This document shows positions 12,501-24,500 of a stretch of 64,000 nt of DNA, in pieces (position 1 is the stretch's first letter; each line of letters starts with the position of its first letter). The stretch lies in NCBI GenBank assembly GCA_963402885.1, contig OY727102.1, forward strand, positions 1,674,001-1,738,000, given 5' to 3'. The translations under genes were made by a program, and so were the position numbers. Source of the DNA: Antedon bifida. Its lineage: Eukaryota; Echinodermata; Crinoidea; Comatulida; Antedonidae. Below the pieces are notes generated by a model. The model made no database searches. It saw only the letters and a list, made by a program, of their open reading frames with translations, and was not told the DNA's origin.

Positions 12501-15500
12501 GTAACTAAAAAACAAAAGTTCATTCAATTTTTTCTGAAGTTTAGATTCACCATATTTCGATTAATATGGTGTCAGTTAGCGATTTAAAGTTTTTTTGCCT
12601 TGCTTGCCGGACCTGGATAACCAGACAATAGCCCAATAGACAAAACATTTACAAAAAGAGGAAATTCTGTTAAGCAACCCTATCGGTTATAATGGTAGTA
12701 ATCCGTGAAATCTTGCAATATATTGTCTTAAACTAACGTTAATTGATGTTAATTGACAATTGTGATTATCTCACATCATGTTTGTGTTTAAGAGAATACA
12801 TTAGAGGATAAATGTGTGAACATTGTTTCTATGTTATTGCCACTGATAAGTTTATTAATCAATATAGAAGCTATGATTTAGGATTGTCCTAGTTTCTGAA
12901 ATTGAAATTCATTATTCAATAAAACATCAGCATTTCCCAGGGCAGAAACTTTATTAAGAAAGAGGTGAGTGATTGCTCACTAACATCATAAAAACTTGAA
13001 TTTCAAAACTCTTGACCTCTGACATGTAATGTCACAAAAGGTGAGAACACAGATGATAGACTTGTTTTAGGATCCCATAGGGTTGGTTATCAACAATAAT
13101 GGTTTACTTGAGGTACAGTAAACAGGACACTATTTGAATACTATATTTGATGTAATTTAATTCTAAAAAAATCCCCACATTTTGTTATATTTATGTAAAA
13201 GCTACTGCTGTAATACTTGTATTGATAATCTAAAGCTCTGTCTACACTATCAAACCTTATGTGACAACAAAATGTGATGTGCCTATATATGGACAAGATG
13301 ACATCATATCACTACCTTGTTTGAGCATATCACTGGGTACATCACACTAGTTTGATAGTGTAGACAGAGCTTTAATTATTAATTTTTACTCTTTACTGGA
13401 TTCTGACAATTTATAGTATGCACATTCATATGGGATTGACAGTAGTAATATTTTGATATATTTCACAATCACATCAGGTATAAAAATGTATGAATTATTA
13501 TTATACAGTGGATTTTGTGTTTGTTTAATACTAGAAAACATCACATTTACTGAATATGTTACTTGAAACCAATATTTTTATTGTTAATAATTATATGATT
13601 ACTCTAATTAATTGTATCTTAATGAAATGCAGTCGTAGGTCTGCAATCCATCTGTTTGATGTGGTCTCTTGCAGGAGTTTAGCTGACATAACAGCAGGTA
13701 TCCTAGGCTGTGTACATTGTACCGAGTCATGGCCAACTACCAACCATTTCAGTAGGCGAAACAGAAACAATATATTTTGGTCTCCCTAAGTGTTCATATG
13801 GCTTTTCTCTAGAAAAGTAATCAGATGTTTTGATATGGTTTGTCATATACTTTAAATTACTCCAAACACGCAACCAAATTAAAGTACGAATTAAGTTTAA
13901 TATAAAACCTTCCCTTATGTTGAAGATTTATATTTTAACTCAAGACAATGGAGTTATGCTTTCGTATCGCAAGCAATGTCATATTATAATTAGCGTCGTA
14001 ACAGAAAAGTGTTCAGATTCGCCTAACTAATCTTGTACCTTGAGCTGTCGTAACGAACAAAAGATCAGTGTCGTACGAAGTGGCTTCCACTAATCTTTTC
14101 CTGGTTCAGACCTATGGAGTTGTACGCTGCGTACAATACAAAAGCATAACTCCGTAGGTCTGAACAGACCCTTGGTGAAGTTATTGGCATACTGTACAGT
14201 AGACCTATCATTAATATTCACTTGCAGCTGACCGAACTATAAAATATTTTGAAGAAGCTCCCCATACTAATTATTAACACAGTTTATCCAGATCCCTGTA
14301 CTAATAATTAATTGAGGCCCTTATAGTCAGGCAGCATTTGTATTTTACTTCATATATTTAGCCAAGTTTGATTTTTCACTTTTAAGTGATCAAGGACATC
14401 ACAACGAACAACTTCCAACTTGTTGTCCAAATTCTAAACGCGTTTTTCATTCGCTGGGGGCGCTTTTTCAAAATGGCCGCTTATGTTATCAAGTACTTAT
14501 ATCTCAGCAACCACTAATCGTAGAGACTTGGTTTTAATCTTAAAATGTTCGTAAGGTAGATATTTCTATTTACTCTAATGGAACATTTTGACCAGAAATG
14601 ACTGGAAATGTCATTTCTGACCATTTGACCTTTGACCTTCTATCATCATATCTCGGTAACTAATGGTCACACAGACTTAAAAATTGTTTCAAATTGTTCG
14701 CAGTATGCCTTTTTATATTTACTGTAATTAAATGTTTTGTTTTAAAGCAAACAGAAATGCCATATCTGACCTCTTGCCCTAATGCATGTAATATCCACAA
14801 CTGAGAAACTATAGATTTGTCTAGTATTGTTTATAACTTGTACCGGTACTTGTGGTTTTGTTGATGATATCCCTTGTTCCAAAATCAATATTTCAAATCA
14901 CCAATGGAACTGTTATAATAAATAAGTACATACCATAAATATTGATGATAGTCAGATTACCCTCTCCAGTAAATAAAGTTCAGCTCTACATTTGTGTCCT
15001 TTGTATTCTCACATCCATCACCACACTCACATGCATCAGTACAGAGCAAGTTGTTTTTCTTACAACTGCAGCGATTTGTTGAGCATGAACCATTGCAGGT
15101 ACATCAACGAATTTCTAGAAGAGCTTCTGGTGCTGGTGGATTGTTGCAAAATACCGGCCTCAAGTGACCATCTTCTCGTTGCCAGGAGTAGTCAGTTGCT
15201 GGTGGAATAGATAGAGTTGGCTTGCATGATGAATTCCATACAATAGACATGTAGTATGCTCTTTCCACGTGTGGTCTAAGAGTTCCTATGGTTGGAGGTA
15301 ATTGTTGTCCTTCCTTGCCTTTCTGTGCAAATAACATCCATCTCAAGTCTGTGACATAAATCTGCCTTGATCTTAGAAGTACTGATAATATGCAAACATA
15401 TCTTTCCATTTGCCTGAAAATCCAATTTGGTATTTCAGAGGTCAGTCCATATACAGCAAATGCATCTAGTATTTCATCGTCACATTTCATAAGTGCTTTG

Positions 15501-18500
15501 AAATGGGCGGACACTCCTTTTCCAGCAAATGTACCCGTGTTATCTGTACCTTTAAATGCGTACCATCCAATCAGTGCTGCTGATATTTGTTTTCCAAGTC
15601 GGTAATAGCATTCCCATATAGGTATTTTTTCCCCTCTTTTCCTACAAAATGTGGTCATTGGAGGAAGTAGAGGATAGCTTCCTGTTAAAAGGATAAAGAC
15701 ATCAGTATCTACAGAAAATATGTCAACATTGGCACTTGGGTCTTTGTTCATACAATCAAAGGCATTCAATAAGACCAGTTGGTCCCCTTCTTCCAATGTG
15801 TGTTGTCCGTGTGTCATCTCTGGCATCATGATAATTTCTGAGAGATTGCAGTTTGCCATCATGGACGTGTGATGTGTTACTAGGACCTTCTTCGTGTTGT
15901 TCTTGAAGTGATTAAGTATCTTCTCTGACAGGTATTTTGTAAGTTCAGCTTTGTTCTCTATGTGCGATAAAAATGTCTTAATGTTCTTAATCTCAGTGTT
16001 GTCATTGACATGGTAGTGAATGGTAGTTGTTTTCTGTGTTCTCTTATCTCGTGTAGATTCTTTTAAAGATCCTGATAGATATTGATCAAATAAAAGACGA
16101 ACTTCATCATATGGTTTGCTCATACCAACAATCAGGTTAACAAATTCAGATGCAAAGTCAGAAGCATTGAACTTATCGGACACCTTCTTTACCATATTGA
16201 CGACACACATTCCATCAATAATTAGGATTGATGCTGCTTTTGTATCATCTTTCTGTACAGGCCTGCTGACATTATCTGGTAGAGGGAGTTCTGTTATTGA
16301 CTGCAATACCTTGGATTTTCCAGAAAGCATTATCATTCTTCCATCTGGATGGAAATTTGATGGTGGAGTGCTATTGAACTATGACATCCTTTAGAGCGAA
16401 CTCTGGCCTGCTCTTCGCCACAACTAACAATCTAGACAGCAGCTTTCTCTTTTGCTAGTTGACCTTTAATTTTGGTTTTCACCACTGCTCCTACATCCTT
16501 GAAATACGAGAAGTTGTTTTTCTTTTGAGGGTCCCAAAATTTTACGGTTTTTCAACCATTCGTGAAATTTATCCAATGCTTCTTTTCCTAATTGGTCTCG
16601 CTTTTCATTCGTTTGACTGAAATCATCGGATGTTACCACAAAACACTTACCATTTAAACTCATGAAATCTAATCTGCTTGAACTTTCAGCCAATTACAGG
16701 CTAGGATTATGTATGGAGATAATGAGTGGCTCTTATTTATTTTAAAACTTTAATTTCCAAGCTTAAGTGAATTTTTTAAAGCATCAATAATTGAAAAATC
16801 AATAATGTGTTACAAATATGGATGTTCTGAGCAATCTGTCGAAAAATGTTATCTATAACCAACATGTTGTGGATATCACACAGGTTATGGTCAAAGGTCA
16901 GATATGGTTTTTCCGGCCATTTTGAAACAAACCTTTGCATTAAAGCAAATAGAAACATGTATTTTCTGAACAATTTGGGATAAATATCAACTCTTTCTGA
17001 CCAATAGTTATTGAGATATGATAAGATCAGGTCAAAGGTCAAATGGTCAGAAATAGTATTTCCGGTAATTTTAGGGCAAAATGTTCCATTATAGTGAATA
17101 GAATTATGTACCTTACGAACATTTTAAGACTAAAACCAAGTCTCTACGATTAGTGGTTGCTGAGATATAAGTACTTGATAACATAAGCGGCCATTTTGAA
17201 AAAGCGCCCCCAGCGAATGAAAAACGCGTTTAGAATTTGGACAACAAGTTGGAAGTTGTTCGTTGTGATGTCCTTGATCACTTAAAAGTGAAAAATCAAA
17301 CTTGGCTAAATATATGAAGTAAAGTTAATATAGTGACAAATGCTGCCTGACTATTAATTCAGAATGTTTTTTCTAGGTCACTTAAGATTCCTGTAGATGT
17401 TGACACAACCTTTCCATGAATACCTTTTAAACTTTCTTACTGCTGATGGTACAAATCATCAGCGATTTTACTTTTCATTAGCTGTGTTTACACATTCTTG
17501 TTGTCTCTATTAGAGTTAAATTGTGTTCTGTCAGAGTTACTTGTTCTGCATCAAATGCAAACAAATCAATTACATCTGATATCCCCCTGATGGGGATTGT
17601 TTTTACAGTCTGAAACTTATTGGTTTTCTGTTTCCAAAAACAGAATGAAGTAAAAGTTGATAATGACTCAATGTTTGCTACAACCGTCTTCTTGACTAAT
17701 GCTAGGCATCTGTAAAACTTCCATACCCAGTTTTTTTTTCACAGATCTTTGTTGGCTGGATGCGAATATAATGGAGCTTATCAAGTAATTGCATACTTTG
17801 TTGACTGCAGTCAAAAAAGTGGTTAATTATTTTATTACACTTTGATGGATGTAGCCTATGATGAATTGAACAAACATGTAATATTGACAACATCATCACA
17901 ACTGACAAGTACTTATTTACATTGCATCAAGTACCTCTATTATAGTTTGAGTCTTGTGTACACTGTTAAGTTTGCATACTTTTTAAGTATTAAGTTATAA
18001 AGGTGTAAACTTGGTTTAAATGTGTAATTTTCAGGTGTGGTACGAACACATGTTATTTAATTTGATTGCAATTACTTGTTTATAAAAAGCTTTAAGTGAA
18101 TTATTATGATATTAGATTTGAAGTGTTTGCTTGATGTACTTTGGTTATGAAGACCTTCTGGTCCAGGGTTCAATTCTGGTCTGTTCAAAAAATTACAGGG
18201 TTATAGGATAGTATTGATGTAAACATTCAGGTGTTCATGATCAAATTACTGAGAATTCAAAGCTGAAACAGTGTTGATCAGTAGTCTTCAGGGGAAATGT
18301 TGGTTTGATGTTTCTCATTATTTTGTTGAAATTATTGATTTACTTGAATTTTATTATGTGAACTATGTAGAGGAACAAGTAGTTTATTGCTAATTTAATA
18401 TCCAAGATGTTTAATGTGGAATACATCAAACCAACATTTAGCAACCTCCATCTAACCCTTCTACCCTTTGCCTTGCTTGTGTCAGAGGAAGGTCATAATT

Positions 18501-21500
18501 TTTCCCCAGTGGATCTTTTCCAGTTGTGTCCCTTTAACCTTTTAATGTCAAATAAAATGTGATAGGAATTAGTTGTTAAAAGCATTTAGTTAAATTACAG
18601 TACCTGTATTAACAAATTTGAGCAGTCTAGTAACAGGTTCTTTAATGCAGAAACTTGACTGAAAATGAACCAACTATAAATGGCATTTCTTAAATGACAA
18701 TCACATGGTGAAAAATTAAATTTATTATTAAGGAAAAACAATGAATACAAATAAATAGCAAATCAACTTAAGTAATATCCATATATACAAGTGCCTACAG
18801 GTATAGAATAAACACCCGTGAGTATAAACTTATTTTTATAACTGCTGTTATTGGTATTTGCACATGTTCACTAATTAACATAATACTTGTCATAACAGGT
18901 GTCAACATGTCAAAATAATAATTTAATTGTGAATGAATTCAACCTGATGTAATTTTATGTTGCCACAGTACAAGTGAACCCACAGACATATCTTCATATT
19001 AATAAATGTATGTTGAAAAGACAAATTTGTGACAAATGAAGAAGATTTTTTTGGGCTGTGAAGGACCTCTTTTTTTCGTTTAAAGCTATTTTGTAATTTA
19101 TCAAGAAGTAATGTACACAAAAATCCACAAAGTTTGCCATCAATGTTGTGCTGTTGTTGTCGTCTGAGAGTTTTAATTGGACTATATTCTCTTCATGAAA
19201 CTTTGTAGCACCACTGTAGATAATAAATTATTAATATTGTGTTCAAATGTCAACCATGATTTTATGATAGTCATTAAAAGAAAAGCTCAAGAACAATTTA
19301 TTGAAAAGATCTCAGAGTATCAATTGGAAATGTCAATGGTGTTTAGATGTTTAACTGATTTATAGTAATGACTAGAAGAAGATGTTTTATGCTCTGTTCT
19401 TATGTCACAACAACTTCCAATGTGCATGATATTGCCACAGTTTTAGGGTGCAACTCTTTCAGGCAACTTTATTGAAAAGGAAAATGGGAGGGTGTTCTCC
19501 CACTTTAGGCCTGTGTAATCATAATGATCAGTTGCTTCACTGGAACCAGATAGGCCACACTTAAAGATGGTATTTAATAAATCAAGGCCTACAATTGAAT
19601 AACTCGCTTGATGTTTATTGCAAATACCCTTCCATCCACAAACAATTATTGTAAAATGATCAACTATAGTAGTAGTACATTTTAATGATGTACAACAAGG
19701 AAATATGACATGGTTGGAGGTAAAAACCTTTATGGTGAAATCACACAGCAGAAATATCTTCAGGCATTAAAAGTGTATAAGCGCTATACACACCATGAAT
19801 TAGGAACAAATTATTTGAAAAGTAAGTGTTGTTCTAAAAGATTATTTGTGTTAAGTTGGCAGAAAACGATCACTCAAACTAGAAAATTACTAGCATGCTT
19901 TTGTTGAATTAATAGGTATAAAGAAAACGCCCCAGGGCAAGAGTGCTACTTCCAATGTATTGTTTATATTTTCATTGAATAACCATAAAGTGTTATGAAA
20001 CCCAAGTGGTATTTTAGCCAAACCCCAAGGTAGAGTCAGAACTCTCCTATTGTGTAATGTGTTAACACTTTCATAAAGCAACATTGTTTAAGTCACACCA
20101 AGCAAAATATTTCTTTCTAACAAGATTAAAAAGACAAAAAATCTTGGAAGACAAACATGGAAGTTCTGGGGACAGTTAAGATAAAAGTGTGCCTGGTGGC
20201 ATTTATTGTATAGACTGTGTGAAAAAAGGTAATTTGTATATACTGTAGTACTTCTTTACAAGCTAAAGAAAGAAATGGTTTCAAGTTTCAATGACTTGAG
20301 TAAACTGTCTAGAAATCAAGAGCCCACATAGGGGAAACCAATATTTTCAGAATTTGTTAATTATAGAACAATCCTGACATTGATCACCTATGGGTGCATG
20401 GACCTGCCAGCTCTTCAGTTTGACAATAGCCTATTTGGCAGGTACCGGAAAACTATTGTTTGCCCAATTTGTTTAATATAAACCTTAATATTAATCAAAC
20501 ATGTTAAAAAGATTATTTTAATTGAGTTGTTATAGGTTCAGGGCTATAGGTACGGGGAAGTGCCATGCTTTAGGGTGTGAGAGTAAAGTTGAGTGGAAGG
20601 GTGGTTTTTAAGAAATTAGGCAGGAACAGCCCAGCAGCTCTATCCATGAAACAAAAAGAAAGTAATTTTAAATGGACACAATAATGTTTATTTCTCTATG
20701 ATATACAGTGTTCTCTCAACTGTTTATCAGTTTGTTAAAATCAATTTGAATGTGCTTCCATTGAAATATATTTAAACTGGAAAGTTCTTTGATACGAATC
20801 AGTTACAGTATCATATTTGATTATAACAAATTCTGATTAGAATTATTATTGCTTGTTAACCATGAACTATAAATATAGTTATAGTTTAATCGCACATAAC
20901 ATATTTGTTACTTAGTAGAATAGCAAGAAGAAAGGTGTTTAATTCGTTTTTGATTGAATAGTTGATATCGTGGCAAGTAATCTGTAGGTTTAATATTATA
21001 CTATTATGATAGCTGCGTATAGTTGAATAGTAATATTGTGTAGTATTTGTTTGTTAGGATATTGCTATTATTTAACCTTTATTGACCATGTTTTCTCCAA
21101 CAGTGTGAGGCGTGTTTCTCAGCTCCCTGCTCCCTTAGGCTGTTGTTATAAGCTGTATGTTATAGTATCTACAACAAAATAAAAAAAGACTGTTAATTAT
21201 TGTATTTTTTAATACATTTTTTGTGTTGGATTAGGAAACGTCGTCAACCGTACCGCAGTGTGCACAAAGTTTTTAGAATCAACTTTCTGAATTGTTAAAA
21301 ATGTAAATATTTGCAAATTCTTTGTGTTTTCTAGTTTCTAGGTCTCCTGGTTTTAAAATACCTATTAAACATAAATATTTTGCTTATTATCCAGTATGTT
21401 TTGAAAGTTTATAATTTATTAACATTGGCAGATGAAGACTTGGAGTCTGGAATATTAAATAAACTTTTCATTCACTTCATCAAAACATAATAGGCCTAAG

Positions 21501-24500
21501 CAAAATATTGTGTCATTTTTTTTTTTATTTCAAATGAAATGGAAAAAATTAGTTTGAGAGTATTATGTTTTGATGAAGTAAATGAAAAGTTTGTAATCTA
21601 TTAACATTAGCAGACAGTGAGTACTTGAAGTCTGGAATGTGGTTAATGAACCAAACCAAAATAAGGAAGTATCATTACATGTTAATCAATGAATGGTGTA
21701 TTATGTCACTTCTAAATTGTTCATTTTATTATAAAATTCCTTGTCTTCTCATGAATATTGTACAGTACTTTTGAATCCTTCTGTTTTATCTTTTCTCTTT
21801 TATGTAAATTTACCAAAGAAAAACAGTACACTAGTTATTACTATTTAGTAACACAAGTGTATAAGTATAGTAGCATAGTATTGGAAATAATTAACTTTTC
21901 ATTATCTTAATGTTGTAAAGATTGTTTACATAGAGAATTCTTGTTGTTGAGTTCATATTGAAATAGGTCAGAAACTCATACAAATATTTCATTATAAATT
22001 GAAATTATATTACAATGTTGCATTTGTAGGCCTATGTCATATAAAAAATAAAGGTGAAAACAGACATGACATATACAGTAATAATATACACAGCCTACAT
22101 CATTTGTACAGATAAGAAAATAATTGTTTTGTACTACTATACACTGTACTACTGGTTGTTGAATGCAGTGTACTGGTTATTGTGCTCTTCGTGTCTCCAA
22201 CTTAATCCAATGACTTGATACCTTTGACCTCACTATTTAAATCCCTAAATATAGTGCTTAAATATGTAGTATAGTTATGTTGTTGTTATTATTGTCTTTT
22301 TTAGCTTTGTTGTGGGTAGCTACTTCCTGGGTTTTGACATTAAGCTATTTGATTGCCATTATTAGGAAGTGTTCCAGTCATTGAATTTATCTGAATACCA
22401 CAACCAAGGACTATCAGCTTAGTTTTTGGAATTCTACATTTACAATTCTAGAAATGTAATTTAGAGTTAATTTAAATTACAACACAAAGTTATATGAAAG
22501 TATTATATTTATATATATATTGGCTGCAATTACAGGATGTGTTGTTTTTGCAAACTTGTATCAGTGAAAAATGAAGATTATCTGTAGACCATGTAAATAC
22601 TGTATGCCTGTTTTCATGGTAAAACCTTGTATAATAATATGTAATAATAAATATAATAAAGACCAGCTTTGTAGAAAACTTAGTCCTAGTTCTCTACAGT
22701 TGGTACAGACAACAATCTCAAACTTAGATGTGATCCAAGATAAGCTTCATATACTGTAGTAATTGATGAACTGATAACTGTAGATAGATACTTCTACTAA
22801 TCATATGGGAATTACTCAGAAATGTATTTTTGTTAAAGATGTATGATTTCATAGGTCGTTGCTCTTTAGGTATACCTCGTTTAGGTAGTATAGTCTATTT
22901 GTAGACGTACCATGGGCACTGCTGCAGGCTACCTACTATTAAGCATTATATATACAAGTTAGATTTAAAGAAAACATTTACATTGAGTATGTATTTAACT
23001 GTCCATCATGCTTGCCCTGGTTAGTAGCCACAGTTGGCGAACTTCAGCTAAAATTGAAAGGAATGTTAAGTTATTTTAAAATGAAGCTTTATAATGATCC
23101 ATGAAAAAAAATGATTACATTACTGCTCTATTTTCATGGTGGACAAATTTTGAGAAATTTGTGAGATATGCTAAGCCTGTGGATTGTATTTGTTGAATGT
23201 GGAGAGTATTTTCATTTGGTTGAAAGCCTGACTGTCGTATTTAACTTGGCTCATTGGATAGCATCTATCAACTCATGAAAATATTTGTCCTATTCAACTC
23301 ATACAGATTATTTGTTTGATCACCAAATTAAAGACAACTACATAATATCTTTGCAGGCCCAATTTGATAGATCCATAGCATTGTTAAATTGTAAAAATAT
23401 CATATTGCAGTTTATTAGTGTAATAAAGAAATTCTCATACTTTATTTCTTGTATGTACAGTATTCTATTTGTCTTTCACTTAACTTTACACTTTTGACCT
23501 TTTTCTACTAAGATTAAAAGATACAGATTCAAATTGATGCATTTGTGATTATGTGATTTTTAGCATAAAGAAAAGTTCAACATACTTGACAATTGTTCCC
23601 AAATCATGATTAAAATCACAAATCTGCCACATTTCATAGGCACACCTTAGGCAAGTTTGATATTATTAGATCTTAAGATTTATTATCAGATGATATTATC
23701 TCTATAATGATCTTCTTGGTAACACTTTTGCTATTAACCTTCAGTAGTGTGTGTGAACTCATTATTTCGACAGCAGCATATTGTTAGGTCTAACCCTATG
23801 CCCTTGGTGTCTGTGCCTGTATACAGTATTTTAGTTTCAATCACAGTTGGATTCAAACTGTAAAATAGTGTATTCACATGTAAAAATTGTAAGCTACAAT
23901 GTGCAAAACTCTATCTTTTCACTATAAGACTGCCTTTCAATACAAGATATTTATTGATATTATAAAAAATACTCGTTGGCTTTGTGAGTAAACAAAATCA
24001 CAATGTTGTTTTTGTACTGATGTATTGATAATTTTGTTACACTATAAATAATAACCAAATCCATGTGACCAACATTAATTGTGGAAGGCATAGAAACAAA
24101 ATTTCTGGAATTATCATAAAAGGTAGGCCTATGTTAGGAAAACAATCAAAAGGCAAAGGTAAATTATTTATTCTGGTTCTCAAGCTTGAATTAAAACTAA
24201 GGAAATTCTTATTAGGCAAATTATAGAGCAAAATACACAGTAACAAAATGAAAATATAACCAATAACGAAATGGAAAAAAAATAAGATCAGCACACCAGA
24301 AGACAATCCCCTTCTAATAGTGTACCGAGTTCTTTTACATGTACTATATGTACACAGGACCAATGCTTTACGTCCCATTCAAAAGATGAGATAATGAGAG
24401 TAAAGCATCTTTCCTATACAATGACAACAAAAATCACCAAATATTACATTTTCATTTGAGAATCATAAATAAATCAATAGATGACAACAATGATTAAGAC

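Larger units (their letters stand above)
14321..17356 (-). mobile_element. 3-kb DNA transposon with long TIRs and an XPG-like nuclease/CXC gene
   Basis: The element is bounded by terminal inverted repeats that start TAGTCAGGCAGCATTTGT. TTA lies directly outside both ends (14321-14323 and 17354-17356), which fits a 3-bp target duplication, though in AT-rich DNA this may be chance. Between the repeats is one minus-strand gene (14957-16693) with a FEN/XPG-like nuclease region and a cysteine-rich tail. Some Academ-superfamily transposons are reported to have XPG-type nucleases, Cys-rich fingers and 3-4 bp target duplications, so Academ or a relative is my first guess. No DDE-type transposase was recognised. 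The gene is damaged, so this copy is probably dead on its own. The outer repeats are nearly identical, which argues against great age. Confidence 0.85.

Noticed and set aside
16776-17042. 88-codon minus-strand open frame
   Set aside because: It lies inside the right terminal inverted repeat and reads through its sub-repeats.
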